A program made the position numbers and the translations under genes. A stretch of 64,000 nt of DNA from an uncultured Clostridia bacterium (GTDB lineage Bacteria > Bacillota > Clostridia > Monoglobales > Monoglobaceae), in NCBI GenBank assembly GCA_934454115.1, contig CAKSFQ010000007.1, positions 25,529 through 89,528 on the forward strand, written 5' to 3'. The notes beneath the pieces are model-generated. The model saw nothing but the letters and a program-made list of their open reading frames with translations. It did no database searches and was not told where the DNA came from. How positions within the stretch are numbered: the first letter of the stretch is position 1; the number at the start of each line of letters is the position of its first letter. Positions 16,948 through 26,635 of this stretch are shown here, one piece after another.

Positions 16948-18467
16948 GCCTTATGCCCCCCGATCTGATTGTTGCGGTTTCTTCCGGTAGCACCGTCTTG
17001 CAGATTCAGCCCCTTTAACACCGCGTTTTTACCATATCGCTTTTTGATGGCAATCATCGCCTTTTGCATCTGCTTTTCCCGGCTGAGCCGCTTTTGCTCT
17101 TCTTCCGCACGGGCGCGCTCTGCTTCATAATCCACAAAAAGGCTCAGCTGCTGCGGTTCCCTGATTTTCGTGCTGTCGCGCTCGTCCGTCAAATGATTCA
17201 GCGAGATATTCATCCGTCGAATCGAAAACGATGGGTTTACAATTCTGTCATACAGGGCAATCACCGCCTCGGTAATTTGTCTTGCCGATGCCGTCTTTTT
17301 CTTTAAATTTGCCGTTCCGTGCGCCGGTTTGGGCACCTTTCTTCCGTACCGATCTGTCTTGATTTCTTCATTCTTTAGCCCCCGGGCGACAGGTTTTCCC
17401 AAATTTTCAACATCATAGCCGACCGTCAGAACCACCTGATCGGTAAGCCGTCCCTGATCCACCAGTTCCAGCGCAGCCGCCTCCAGCATCTCACGCAATA
17501 CCAGCTTGGCCTTTTCAAAACAATAGGGACAGGAGAGCACCTGTCCGTTGCCCATACTAAAGTTTTCCGGCCGGTACGCTTTGATGGCATCAATCGTACA
17601 TGGCTCCCATCCCCAAGCATGGTCAATCAAGAGTTCCGCATTCACCCCAAATAAACGGTAGAGCAAATCCTCATTGTTTGTTTGATGGGGTTTTCCAATC
17701 GAACACCGCGCGATATCCCCCATGGTGTAAAGACCGTTTGCCTCCAGCTTTTTGGCATATCCGCTGCCCACTCTCCAAAAATCCGTCAGCGGCCGGTGCG
17801 TCCACAAAAGCTCTCGGTAACGCGTCTCATCAAGCTCGGCAATCCGCGCCCCGTTTTGATCCGGCGCTATCTTTTTGGCAACGATATCCATAGCAACCTT
17901 ACAAAGATACAGGTTGGTGCCGATCCCGGCCGTTGCCGTGATGCCGGTGCTGTCTACAACGTCCTGTAAAATCACAGATGCCAGCTGCCGCGCCGTCATC
18001 CGATAGTTTTCGAGATAGGGCGTCACATCCATGAATACCTCGTCAATCGAATAAACATGCATGTCCTCCGGCGCCACATATTTTAAATAAATCTGATAAA
18101 TCCTGGTGCTGTATTCCATATAATGTGCCATGCGCGGCGGCGCGACCAAATATTGAAGCGCCAGATTGGGCGATGCCGCCAGTTCTTTGGCAGAACAAGA
18201 CTCACCCATAAGTTTTCGTCCTTTTGCCGCCTGCCGCCGCTTTTCATTGACCGCCTTGACTCTTTGCACCACCTCAAACAACCGGGCGCGGCCGGAAATC
18301 CCATACGCCTTTAAAGAGGGAGAAACTGCAAGGCAAATGGTCTTTTCCGTCCGGCTCTGATCCGCCACAACCAGGTGCGTATCTAAGGGATCCAGACCCC
18401 GCTCCATACATTCGACCGAGGCATAAAACGATTTTAAATCAATCGCAAGATAGGCTTTCTCTCCCAT
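16944..18467 (-). CDS. Y-family DNA polymerase (UmuC/YqjW-like)
   Basis: Translesion DNA polymerase of 507 aa. The palm carries the metal ligands in YLAIDLKSFYASVEC (residues ~5-20) and in YSIDEVFMDVTPY, with Asp and Glu of SIDE. A thumb and a little-finger domain follow (MGDIARC, MNISLNHL). The length and the YolD-like partner place it with the UvrX/YqjW group rather than DinB. The C-terminal ~60 residues are charged and helical. Start ATG 18467 follows GAAAGGAGG; the upstream 15 codons are open but lack a ribosome binding site. I see no clear LexA box in the short upstream region. Confidence 0.93.
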   Translation of the reverse strand: MGEKAYLAIDLKSFYASVECMERGLDPLDTHLVVADQSRTEKTICLAVSPSLKAYGISGRARLFEVVQRVKAVNEKRRQAAKGRKLMGESCSAKELAASPNLALQYLVAPPRMAHYMEYSTRIYQIYLKYVAPEDMHVYSIDEVFMDVTPYLENYRMTARQLASVILQDVVDSTGITATAGIGTNLYLCKVAMDIVAKKIAPDQNGARIAELDETRYRELLWTHRPLTDFWRVGSGYAKKLEANGLYTMGDIARCSIGKPHQTNNEDLLYRLFGVNAELLIDHAWGWEPCTIDAIKAYRPENFSMGNGQVLSCPYCFEKAKLVLREMLEAAALELVDQGRLTDQVVLTVGYDVENLGKPVARGLKNEEIKTDRYGRKVPKPAHGTANLKKKTASARQITEAVIALYDRIVNPSFSIRRMNISLNHLTDERDSTKIREPQQLSLFVDYEAERARAEEEQKRLSREKQMQKAMIAIKKRYGKNAVLKGLNLQDGATGRNRNNQIGGHKA

Positions 18468-18716
18468 GCGTGTTCCTCCTTTCGCCGCTGCATTTTTTCC
18501 TTTTTTCGGCATACTTTAACTTTAGTATACCACAGTTCTTTCAAAAAGTCACCCGTATCCCGGCAGAAATTTTTTCCGCAATTTAATTGCAAAACCGTTA
18601 CAGTCCCATTACAACACACACAATCCACAAGGTTTTCCACAGCGTATTTTGCATAAAATCGGTCTCTCTTGTCGTTTTCCCAATCATGGGGAAAAGTCCC
18701 TTGGGGATAGATAAAA

Positions 18717-18740
18717 AAGCGGTGGCTCCGGCCACCGCTT
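18717..18740 (-). terminator. Terminator of the DUF6056-like gene
   Basis: AAGCGGTGGC and GCCACCGCTT form a 10-bp stem with a four-base loop, followed by a T tract in the minus direction, just after the stop codon. Confidence 0.88.
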
Positions 18741-18742
18741 CA

Positions 18743-20290
18743 TTATTTTGTCTCCTCCCACCTGATCTCTAAATCAAAGGGGAGCTTATAATAGCGCTTG
18801 TACCAATTTTGATGATACGTGCTGACATAAGGAAACGACCATCCATAGTCATCCTCTTTCATTTTATACTGCACCAGGGTATCGCCGCCGCTTTCCAAAA
18901 AAGCCTGAATCTGTGCGCGGTTTTGATCATCGATCGGCGCATTGGCCCGGTATCCCTGCACCGTTGGTAAAAATACCAAAAAGGCATGTGCCAGCATCAC
19001 CAGGGAAAGCATTGCAAACAACACCTTGGTCTCGCTTTTCCCCTTTTTCAGCGGTAAAAACCGCATCACGGTATAGGCGGCAACAATCCCAATCAGAAAG
19101 ATTGCACAAAGCACGGTTCTGGGGCCAAGCATCGGCGAGATCAGCATCATGCCCTGGGATCCTGCGGCAAGCACAATCGCTGTCAGCGGCACCAGATATC
19201 CACCGGGGCGGCGGAGCAGCAGATACCAAAACAGCAGTATTACCCCTATGAGTTCATAAAACGCCATGATTCCGATCGGGAGCAGATAAGAGCGCAGATT
19301 GGGAGCGTCCAAATAAGATGCCCAGAGCGCTATTCCCATCACAAGGACACCGCAAAGTGCGTAGAATTTGAAAAATATGTTCCACCCAAGCCGCATGCCT
19401 CTCGACACCGAAACAGCAAAAATTACAATCGATGCGAGAAACATCAACTGATAGGGTCGCATATAATCGCTGACAAAAAGGTCACTGAATATCTGTTTTC
19501 CGTTAAACAGGATCAGCTGCGCCGTTGTCATCTCAGTCAATTTTTGCTGTTCGTCCGCATAACGGCTCCACTGAGACGGCGCAGCCAAAACTGTCGCCGC
19601 GCCGATGAACGCAAAAATAAGCGCAGTCAGAACCGCCCAATCCGCCTTTTCCTTTCGCACCAGCTTTTGATCCAGAAGGTACAAAACAAAAATACCGATT
19701 GTCATCATGGCATTTTGCTCTGTGGTTGCCGCCGACAGCAGCGCCGTCAGCGAAAGCAGCGCCGCATTCCCCCTGCCGGCACGGCGACGGGATAAAAGAC
19801 ACCAGCAAATCAGCAAAAGCACAAAGGGAAACACGTAATTCCAGGACCCTGTCTGCCAGTATACGCTTTGGTTGGTTAAACGGATATTCATATACAAAAT
19901 GACCGAAGTAAGAACCGCCGCGCCGCAAAAGCCCTCAAAAAATCCGCAGCCAAAGCGATCGGAGCAAGCCAGCCGCACCCCTAAAAAAACGATGCTTCCC
20001 AGCAGCAGCGCGTTGAAAACCTGCCAAACCGCAGGCGGCAGCATCAGGCCGACCGCATCCAAGGCATGTACCATAGCACGGCCGTTGGAGTGCAGGTAGT
20101 GATCCCGATTGGCCGAAAGATATCCGCTCCACCCGTTTTGGGTAAACGTTGCATAGAAGTAATCGTCTCCGTACATCTTGACGTTGCGCATCACCATATA
20201 GGTCAGCACCGCCGTCAGCACGGCAAATAACCAGACCGCCGTCATCTTATCCCTGCCCTGTTTTACGGTATACTTTTTCCCGTTTGGCAT
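18743..20290 (-). CDS. Polytopic membrane protein, DUF6056-like (glycan-related)
   Basis: Membrane protein of 515 aa with about 11-12 hydrophobic segments. Near the N-terminus, after the first membrane helix, it has MYGDDYFYATF. A DD(Y/F) pair at this place is typical of GT-C-like proteins and of DUF6056. A long outer loop with NQSVYWQTGSWNYVFP follows, and a soluble C-terminal tail of ~80 residues. It may transfer or flip a glycan at the cell surface; this is inferred from the fold class only. The start has AGGAGGGGG at good spacing. It is the last gene of the minus-strand run before the terminator. Confidence 0.7.
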   Translation of the reverse strand: MPNGKKYTVKQGRDKMTAVWLFAVLTAVLTYMVMRNVKMYGDDYFYATFTQNGWSGYLSANRDHYLHSNGRAMVHALDAVGLMLPPAVWQVFNALLLGSIVFLGVRLACSDRFGCGFFEGFCGAAVLTSVILYMNIRLTNQSVYWQTGSWNYVFPFVLLLICWCLLSRRRAGRGNAALLSLTALLSAATTEQNAMMTIGIFVLYLLDQKLVRKEKADWAVLTALIFAFIGAATVLAAPSQWSRYADEQQKLTEMTTAQLILFNGKQIFSDLFVSDYMRPYQLMFLASIVIFAVSVSRGMRLGWNIFFKFYALCGVLVMGIALWASYLDAPNLRSYLLPIGIMAFYELIGVILLFWYLLLRRPGGYLVPLTAIVLAAGSQGMMLISPMLGPRTVLCAIFLIGIVAAYTVMRFLPLKKGKSETKVLFAMLSLVMLAHAFLVFLPTVQGYRANAPIDDQNRAQIQAFLESGGDTLVQYKMKEDDYGWSFPYVSTYHQNWYKRYYKLPFDLEIRWEETK

Positions 20291-20329
20291 AAGACCCCCT
20301 CCTGTTTGCGCAGTTTGCTATTGCACAGG

Positions 20330-20701
20330 TTAAATCTCCGCGATCACTTCTACCTCTGCCAGTACGCCCTTCGGCAGTGTCTTTACCGCCACGCAGGAGC
20401 GTGCCGGCTTTTCGGTAAAATATTGTCCGTAAATGTCGTTAAATGCTGCAAAATCGCCCATATCCGCCAAAAAACAAGTTGTCTTTACCGCCTTTTTAAA
20501 ATCGCTTCGGGCCTCAGCCAAAATCGCGCCCAGGTTCTTCATAATCTGCTCAGTCTGACCCTGGATGTCCGCAGCCTCTACTTCGCCGGTTGCCGGATTG
20601 ATGGCAATCTGACCGGAAGTATAAAGCATTCCGCCGGCGATCACAGCCTGCGAATACGGGCCGATTGCCTCCGGCGCATGGTTCGTGTGTATTTTTTTCA
20701 T
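20330..20701 (-). CDS. ridA: RidA family reactive enamine/imine deaminase
   Basis: Trimeric 123-aa protein of the RidA (YjgF/YER057c) family. It hydrolyses 2-aminoacrylate and 2-aminocrotonate, reactive intermediates released by threonine and serine dehydratases. Family motifs are IGPYSQAVIAGGMLYTSGQIAI, KTTCFLADMGDFAAFNDIY and PARSCVAVKTLPKGVLAEVEVIA, the last with the substrate-binding Arg and Glu. ATG 20701 follows AGGAGGAG. It starts 16 bases after the end of ilvA, so the deaminase is made together with the enzyme that produces its substrate. Confidence 0.95.
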   Translation of the reverse strand: MKKIHTNHAPEAIGPYSQAVIAGGMLYTSGQIAINPATGEVEAADIQGQTEQIMKNLGAILAEARSDFKKAVKTTCFLADMGDFAAFNDIYGQYFTEKPARSCVAVKTLPKGVLAEVEVIAEI

Positions 20702-20717
20702 CTTTTTCTCCTCCTGT

Positions 20718-21920
20718 CTATTTTGCATTGATAATATGATAACCCTGTTTTGTCAGTTCCGCAATGATTTCATCCAGATGCTCCTGATTTCTTGTTTCCA
20801 TCGAAATCCGCAGCACGCAGGCGTTAATGTCCAAGTCCACATCCGCACGGGAATGGAATACCGAAACTACGTTACCGCCGAGCCGCGAAATAATCTGCGA
20901 TACGCCAAGCAGCTGTCCGGGCTTGTCCACCAGTTCAATCATCAGTTCTGCCAGCCGTCCCGCTTTACGCAGGCCGCGGTCAATCACACGGGACAAAATC
21001 GTCACGTCAATATTACCGCCGGAGACCAGACAAACCACATTCTTCCCTTCAATCGGAACCTTGTGGAACATGGCCGCCGCAACGGATACGGCGCCGGCGC
21101 CCTCTGCAATCATCTTTTGCTGCTCAATCAACTCAAGAATCGCCGTCGAAACCTCGTCATCGGTCACGGTTACGATTTCATCGACATACTTTTGTACCAT
21201 TTCATACGTAAGATCACCGGGTCGCTTTACGGCGATACCGTCCGCGATGGTCTTTACAGTCGGCAACGTCTCAATTTTCTGATCGTGGATTGCCTTCTGC
21301 ATTGAGGGCGCTCCGACCGACTGCACGCCGTAGATCTTGATTTCCGGCTTTAATGATTTCAGCGCAAACGCCACGCCGCTGATCAGACCACCGCCGCCGA
21401 CCGGCACAATCACCGCATCCACCTCCGGCAGCTGCTCTAAAATTTCCAATCCAATGGTACCTTGCCCGGCAATCACCTGTTCATCATCAAACGGGTGAAT
21501 AAAGGTAGCCCCTGTCTCTTCAACCAGCGAGACCGCCTTTTCATAGGCGTCATCATAAGCGCCCTCTACCAGACAAACCTCCGCGCCATAGCTCTTGGTT
21601 GCCTCAACCTTCGAGATCGGTGCGCCGTCCGGAATACAAATCAGTGATTTAATGCCGCTTCTTGCCGCCGCAAGCGCTACGCCCTGCGCATGGTTCCCTG
21701 CGGAGCAGGCAATGACGCCTTTTTCCTTTTCTTCCTCTGCAAGCTGGGAAATCTTATAGTATGCGCCGCGCACCTTAAACGAGCCTGTCACCTGCAGATT
21801 CTCCGGTTTGAGATAGAGATTGGTTCCGCCGCAGAGTCCCGGGGACTTAATGAGTGCAGTAGGCCGAATCACCTCTTTTAACACAAAAGAAGCATGATAA
21901 ACCTTGTCCAGTGTAAGCAT
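20718..21920 (-). CDS. ilvA: Threonine ammonia-lyase with ACT domain
   Basis: PLP enzyme (400 aa) that deaminates threonine to 2-oxobutanoate, for isoleucine synthesis or catabolism. The PLP lysine lies in SFKVRGAYYKI (~residue 47), with ACSAGNHAQGVALAA and the glycine loop VGGGGLISG. A single C-terminal ACT domain (ELVDKPGQLLGVSQIISRLG) makes it the short form close to TdcB/IlvA2 rather than the ~510-aa biosynthetic form with two ACT-like repeats. The frame is open far upstream, but ATG 21920 preceded by AAGGAGTG is the family start. ridA follows at once. Confidence 0.95.
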   Translation of the reverse strand: MLTLDKVYHASFVLKEVIRPTALIKSPGLCGGTNLYLKPENLQVTGSFKVRGAYYKISQLAEEEKEKGVIACSAGNHAQGVALAAARSGIKSLICIPDGAPISKVEATKSYGAEVCLVEGAYDDAYEKAVSLVEETGATFIHPFDDEQVIAGQGTIGLEILEQLPEVDAVIVPVGGGGLISGVAFALKSLKPEIKIYGVQSVGAPSMQKAIHDQKIETLPTVKTIADGIAVKRPGDLTYEMVQKYVDEIVTVTDDEVSTAILELIEQQKMIAEGAGAVSVAAAMFHKVPIEGKNVVCLVSGGNIDVTILSRVIDRGLRKAGRLAELMIELVDKPGQLLGVSQIISRLGGNVVSVFHSRADVDLDINACVLRISMETRNQEHLDEIIAELTKQGYHIINAK

Positions 21921-21976
21921 AAAATCTTCACTCCTTATGATAAATATGAAACGCTGCAAAGCGCAGTGAACAAATG

Positions 21977-23032
21977 TTATGATTTTGCCATCAGACGGCC
22001 TGTCCGCCGTTTGACCGCCTGCCACAGAAGGCACAATAAAATGCTGCCCGCATATGCGATTAGCGCACGGTATGCATACCTTGTCATCAGATCTGTGATT
22101 TTCATCCGATACATCCATTCGTTGGCGATAAAAATCACCAGACAATGCACCAAATAGATATCATAGGTCGCACGATCCAGCATGGACAGCGGCTTTAATG
22201 TGATTCTTCCGCCGTCAGTCAGAAGCTGCGCCAGCATGTAAAAGAACAAAATCGCGCTGATGCAGTACAGCATATGGATTTGATCCGTCAGCCAGAGCGG
22301 CAGCTCCGACGATGCCAGCGCCGCAACGCCGGCGTTAAAAAATGCCGTCAGGAGATACAAAATTGTCAGTCCCAGCCAATGCCGCCGAAGCGCACGCTGA
22401 AACTCCTGATAATGCATTCCGATCACACAGCCTGCCGTCCAATAAAACAGATAACGTAAAAATGACACATCCAGGTGCGCGATCTCCCGTTCGGGCAGTA
22501 ACAGCTTTGCAATATCCGTCAGCCCGGAGGAACAGATTCCGCTGATCATCAGCGTAACCAGCAAAAGTGCCGTTGGGCTGACACGCCGGTAAATCAGCCT
22601 CCAAAGAGGCGCTAAAATGTAAAACTGAACGATGAGAACGACAAAGTAAAACTGCGCCGAAAGGTTACCCCAAAGGAGATACTGACCCAAGTCATACCAG
22701 GCAAAGACCAGTACACCGCGGTAACAAAAATACAGATAGTAAACCGTCACCCAGAACATGTAGGGCAGTACCACATAAAACAGTCTGGAGAGATAAAATC
22801 TTCCGTAATGTACCTCCGGCTTTAAAAACAGCTTTACGCCGGAGAGCAGCAAAAAGCCCTGTACCACAAAGCCGGACAGGCGCGACAAAATCCGCACGGC
22901 CTGGTAGGCCGTCCTGCCATGATCCATCTGTGTGATGATTTCAGAGGAGCAATGAATAAAGATAACCAGCATACAAAACAAAACATTTAAAAAAACAATG
23001 TCCTGTTTTCGTTTGCTCTTCTCCCGTGTCAT
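21977..23032 (-). CDS. Acyltransferase family 3 membrane protein
   Basis: Integral membrane protein (351 aa, about ten hydrophobic segments) of the acyltransferase 3 family (PF01757), which O-acetylates exported sugars, peptidoglycan or teichoic acids. The first membrane helix holds the family His in VIFIHCSSEI, and the phenylalanine- and tryptophan-rich helices follow in the usual order. The basic N-terminus MTREKSKRKQD points to a cytoplasmic start. AAGGGGGGAG precedes the ATG. The substrate is unknown and the neighbours, ilvA and trmFO, give no clue. Confidence 0.85.
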   Translation of the reverse strand: MTREKSKRKQDIVFLNVLFCMLVIFIHCSSEIITQMDHGRTAYQAVRILSRLSGFVVQGFLLLSGVKLFLKPEVHYGRFYLSRLFYVVLPYMFWVTVYYLYFCYRGVLVFAWYDLGQYLLWGNLSAQFYFVVLIVQFYILAPLWRLIYRRVSPTALLLVTLMISGICSSGLTDIAKLLLPEREIAHLDVSFLRYLFYWTAGCVIGMHYQEFQRALRRHWLGLTILYLLTAFFNAGVAALASSELPLWLTDQIHMLYCISAILFFYMLAQLLTDGGRITLKPLSMLDRATYDIYLVHCLVIFIANEWMYRMKITDLMTRYAYRALIAYAGSILLCLLWQAVKRRTGRLMAKS

Positions 23033-23110
23033 CGCGCTCCCCCCTTATCAAAGATTATACCAGATTCTCTTCAATTGTCAATCAAACGCGGCAGATTCTT
23101 ACAAATTTCG

Positions 23111-24415
23111 TCATTTTGCATCCAGATAGGATTGAATCTGAGCAAGACTTCGTGCAGCAATTGCCTCCGCACGCTCCCTTTTATCCCGAATTCGATCCGG
23201 CAGCGCCTCCATAATGCCAAAGTTGACGTTCATCGGCTGAAAATTGGTGATACCCTCGTTGCTGATATAGGCGCCAAGCGCACCGATTGCCGTCTTTGCG
23301 TCAAAATACGGCATTTCCTTTTGCAGCAGCATTGATGCCGCGGACAGCCCTGCAATCAGGCCGGACGCCGCCGACTCCACATAGCCCTCCACCCCGGTAA
23401 TCTGACCGGCAAAGAAAATCTTTGGCTGCGTTTTCATCTGATAATTGGCGCTTAAAAGTCCCGGCGCATTTAAGTAAGTGTTGCGGTGCATCACACCGTA
23501 GCGGTAAAATTCGGCGTGTTCCAGCCCCGGAATCATCGAAAACACTCTTTTTTGCTCCGGGAACTTAAGGTGCGTCTGAAACCCCACGATGTTGTACATG
23601 CTGCCGGCCGCATTATCCTGGCGCAGCTGTACCACCGCATAAGGACGGGACTGATCGTGCGGATTGGTCAGTCCGACCGGCTTTAAGGGGCCGAACCGCA
23701 TGGTGTCCTCACCGCGGCTTGCCATGATTTCGATGGGCATACATCCCTCAAAAACCTTGGGGTTCTCCACGCCCTCATGCACCTGTGCCGCCTCGGCGGA
23801 AATCAATGCGCGGTAAAACGCAAGGTATTCTTCCCGGTTCATTGGGCAGTTGATATAGTCATCGCCGCCCTTTCCGTAACGGGCAGCGCGAAACGCCTTT
23901 TCCATGTTAATACTCTCAAAGCTGACAATCGGCGCCGCCGCATCAAAAAAATGAAGATAACAAGATCCGGTCAGCGAACGGATCGCCTCTGCCAGCGCAT
24001 CGGAAACCAGCGGGCCTGCCGCAATAATGGTCGTCTGCGCTATATCAACGGTTTTTACCTCCTCGCGGCATACCTCGATATTGGGATGGTTCGTAATTTT
24101 TTCTGTCACCAGGGCAGAAAACCCCTCGCGATCCACCGCCAGCGCGCCCCCCGCCGGGACGCGGGTTTGGTCGGCGCAGGATAAAATCAGCGAATCCAGG
24201 CGCCGCATTTCCTCCTTTAACAGGCCAACGGCGTTATGGATTCCGTCCGCGCGCAGAGAGTTGCTGCACACCAGCTCCGCAAACTGACTGCTCTTATGCG
24301 CCGGGGAGGATTTTTTCGGTTTCATTTCATACAGTGTGACCTTGACGCCCTGCTGTGCCGCCTGCCATGCGGCCTCACAGCCGGCCAGTCCGGCGCCGAT
24401 AATATTAAGTTTCAT
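23111..24415 (-). CDS. trmFO: Methylenetetrahydrofolate-tRNA-(uracil-54-C5)-methyltransferase TrmFO
   Basis: Folate- and FAD-dependent enzyme (434 aa) that makes 5-methyluridine 54 in the T-loop of tRNA. The N-terminal FAD-binding motif is [13 protein letters not shown]. Other family features are [26 protein letters not shown], with the catalytic Cys, and [19 protein letters not shown]. The start is set by AAAGGGTG. It follows topA, as in many Firmicutes (dprA-topA-trmFO), with a hairpin at 24450-24481 in the gap. Confidence 0.97.
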   Translation of the reverse strand: MKLNIIGAGLAGCEAAWQAAQQGVKVTLYEMKPKKSSPAHKSSQFAELVCSNSLRADGIHNAVGLLKEEMRRLDSLILSCADQTRVPAGGALAVDREGFSALVTEKITNHPNIEVCREEVKTVDIAQTTIIAAGPLVSDALAEAIRSLTGSCYLHFFDAAAPIVSFESINMEKAFRAARYGKGGDDYINCPMNREEYLAFYRALISAEAAQVHEGVENPKVFEGCMPIEIMASRGEDTMRFGPLKPVGLTNPHDQSRPYAVVQLRQDNAAGSMYNIVGFQTHLKFPEQKRVFSMIPGLEHAEFYRYGVMHRNTYLNAPGLLSANYQMKTQPKIFFAGQITGVEGYVESAASGLIAGLSAASMLLQKEMPYFDAKTAIGALGAYISNEGITNFQPMNVNFGIMEALPDRIRDKRERAEAIAARSLAQIQSYLDAK

Positions 24416-24449
24416 ACTGACTTTTCACCCTTTCCGTCATACGTAAAAC

Positions 24450-24481
24450 GGGATGCAGGTAGAAGCCGCCACCCGCATCCC
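24450..24481 (-). terminator. Hairpin between topA and trmFO
   Basis: GGGATGC at 24450-24456 pairs with GCATCCC at 24475-24481, and the stem extends inward by GGT/ACC with one mismatch. Only a weak T run (GTTTT) follows in the minus direction, so it is perhaps a partial terminator or a processing site. Confidence 0.4.
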
Positions 24482-24486
24482 GCATA

Positions 24487-26613
24487 TTAGGATTTCTTCT
24501 CCGCTTTTTTCTTTGCCGCAGGCTTTCTGACATAGCCGCATTCTTCGTTAAAGCACTTATACGAAACTGGGCCACGGCGTTTAAACGCCCGCACCTTCAT
24601 CAAGGCGCCGCCGCACTGCGGACATTTTTCGGCGGTCGGCTCGTCCCAGGAGATAAAGTCGCATTCCGGACTGTGGTCACAGGTATAAAAGGTCGCGCCC
24701 TTTTTCGATTTTCTCACAATCACCTTGCCGCCGCATTTCGGGCAGGGAACATCCAATTCCTTGGTGATTGCCTTGGTGTTCCGGCATTCCGGGAATCCCG
24801 GACATGCCAAAAACTTTCCGAACCGTCCCTGTTTATAAACCATCATTCGTCCGCATTTTTCACAGGGGACATCCGACACCTCGTCCTTGATTTCGATATT
24901 GCCGATTTTCTCCTCCGCCTCTTCCAGCGCGTGCGAAAACGGACCGTAAAAATCACGGATAATATCCTTCCATCCGGTCTTGCCGTCCGCGACCGTCTCA
25001 ATCTTATCTTCCATATTCGCGGTAAACTCGATATCTACGATATCCTTAAAGTTCTCCTTCATCAAATCTGTGACGATATATCCAAGCTCAGTCGGGTAAA
25101 GGCTCTTGCCGTCTCTTGCCACATAACCTCTGGCTGAGGTAATCGTCGCAAGCGTCGGCGCATAGGTGCTCGGCCGTCCAATGCCATCCTCCTCCATTGC
25201 CTTTACCAGCGATGCCTCGGTATAGCGTGCCGGCGGCTGCGTAAAGTGCTGCTCCGGCTCGATCTCTTTGAGTAAAAGCGTTTGCCCCTCCGTCAGGGTC
25301 GGGATTTTCTTCGCCTTTTCCTCTTCCTCGTCTTTTCCCTCCACGTACAGGGTCATAAAGCCGGGGAATTTGATTTCCGAACCGTTGGCACGTACCAGGT
25401 AAGCGTCCGCATAGATATCCACCGAAACCGAATCCAGTACCGCGTCCGACATCTGGCTCGCCATAAAGCGCAGCCAGATCAGACGGTAAAGCTTATATAA
25501 ATCCGGCTTTAACTTGTCCTTGAATTTTTCCGGCGTATTGGCGCACACCGTTGGGCGGATTGCCTCGTGCGCGTCCTGGGCGCTCTTTTTCGCCTTATAC
25601 TGTTTGGGTGATTTTGGCACAAACGCCGCGCCGTACTGCTTCTCGATATATCCTCTGGCCTCCTGCTGTGCCACCGGCGAAATCCGCAGCGAATCGGTTC
25701 TCATATAGGTAATGTATCCCATTTCATACAGCTGCTGCGCTGCGATCATGGTACGCCGGGAGGTAAAGTTCAGCTTTCGGGAGGCTTCCTGCTGCAAGGT
25801 ACTCGTGGTAAACGGCGGCGCACTGCGGCGCTTGGTCTCCTTGCGCAGCACCTTGCCGACCCGATATTCCGCTGCCTTCAGCGCTTTTGTGACCGTCTCG
25901 GCGGCTGCCTCATCGGCAAGCGGCAATTTTTTGCCGTCTGCCGTCCCATAAAACTTCGCGATAAAGGGCAGTTTGCCCTTATCGTTGGTCAGCTTTAACG
26001 AAATCGTCCAATATTCTTCTGGATCAAACGCCTCAATCTCTCGTTCACGGTCTACAATCATCCGCACTACGACCGACTGTACGCGGCCGGCGCTGAGCCC
26101 TTTTTTCACCTTTTTCCACAAAAGCGGACTGATCTGGTATCCCACAATACGATCCAAAACGCGTCTGGCCTGCTGCGCATCAACAAGATCCATATCAATC
26201 GGGCGCGCTTCTTTGACTGCCTCTTTCACCACGTCACGCGTCACCTCGTTAAAGGTAATTCTGCAATCCTTTGACGGATCAATGTCAAGCACATTGGCCA
26301 AATGCCAGGAGATGGCCTCTCCCTCGCGGTCAGGGTCCGTCGCAAGCAAAACCTGATCGGCATTCTTTGCCTTTTTCTTAAGCTTTGCAATCAGGTCGCC
26401 CTTTCCGCGTATCGTGATATATTTTGGCTCAAAGTCATGGGCAATATCGACGCCCAGCTGACTTTTGGGAAGGTCACGCACATGCCCCATCGTTGCCTCG
26501 ATGACATATCCGCTTCCCAGATATTTTTTTACGGAATCCACCTTAGTCGGGGACTCCACAATCACTAGTTTCTTCTTTTTGGTTTGGGTTTTTACAGCCT
26601 TTTTCTCGGCCAT
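24487..26613 (-). CDS. topA: DNA topoisomerase I
   Basis: Type IA topoisomerase (708 aa) that relaxes negative supercoils. The TOPRIM domain starts at LVIVESPTKVDSVKKYLG and includes LATDPDREGEAISWHLA. The active-site tyrosine is in YITYMRTDS. Three C-terminal four-cysteine zinc ribbons follow (CEKCGRMM...CPGFPEC, CPKCGGK...CDHSPEC, CPQCGGA...CFNEEC), then a lysine-rich tail. ATG 26613 has GGGAGGATG in front. Upstream codons in the same frame overlap dprA and are not used. It starts 23 bases after the dprA stop. Confidence 0.97.
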   Translation of the reverse strand: MAEKKAVKTQTKKKKLVIVESPTKVDSVKKYLGSGYVIEATMGHVRDLPKSQLGVDIAHDFEPKYITIRGKGDLIAKLKKKAKNADQVLLATDPDREGEAISWHLANVLDIDPSKDCRITFNEVTRDVVKEAVKEARPIDMDLVDAQQARRVLDRIVGYQISPLLWKKVKKGLSAGRVQSVVVRMIVDREREIEAFDPEEYWTISLKLTNDKGKLPFIAKFYGTADGKKLPLADEAAAETVTKALKAAEYRVGKVLRKETKRRSAPPFTTSTLQQEASRKLNFTSRRTMIAAQQLYEMGYITYMRTDSLRISPVAQQEARGYIEKQYGAAFVPKSPKQYKAKKSAQDAHEAIRPTVCANTPEKFKDKLKPDLYKLYRLIWLRFMASQMSDAVLDSVSVDIYADAYLVRANGSEIKFPGFMTLYVEGKDEEEEKAKKIPTLTEGQTLLLKEIEPEQHFTQPPARYTEASLVKAMEEDGIGRPSTYAPTLATITSARGYVARDGKSLYPTELGYIVTDLMKENFKDIVDIEFTANMEDKIETVADGKTGWKDIIRDFYGPFSHALEEAEEKIGNIEIKDEVSDVPCEKCGRMMVYKQGRFGKFLACPGFPECRNTKAITKELDVPCPKCGGKVIVRKSKKGATFYTCDHSPECDFISWDEPTAEKCPQCGGALMKVRAFKRRGPVSYKCFNEECGYVRKPAAKKKAEKKS

Positions 26614-26635
26614 TTCATCATCCTCCCAACTTTCC

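Noticed and set aside
18467-18560. LexA/SOS box before the Y-family polymerase
   Set aside because: I searched for GAAC-N4-GTTC type sites and found only an imperfect ATACT/AGTAT inverted repeat.
18560-18700. TTTTCCACA and CAATCCACA words that resemble DnaA boxes
   Set aside because: Each has one or two mismatches to TTATCCACA, they are few, and there is no A/T-rich unwinding region or dnaA gene nearby. It is not an origin.
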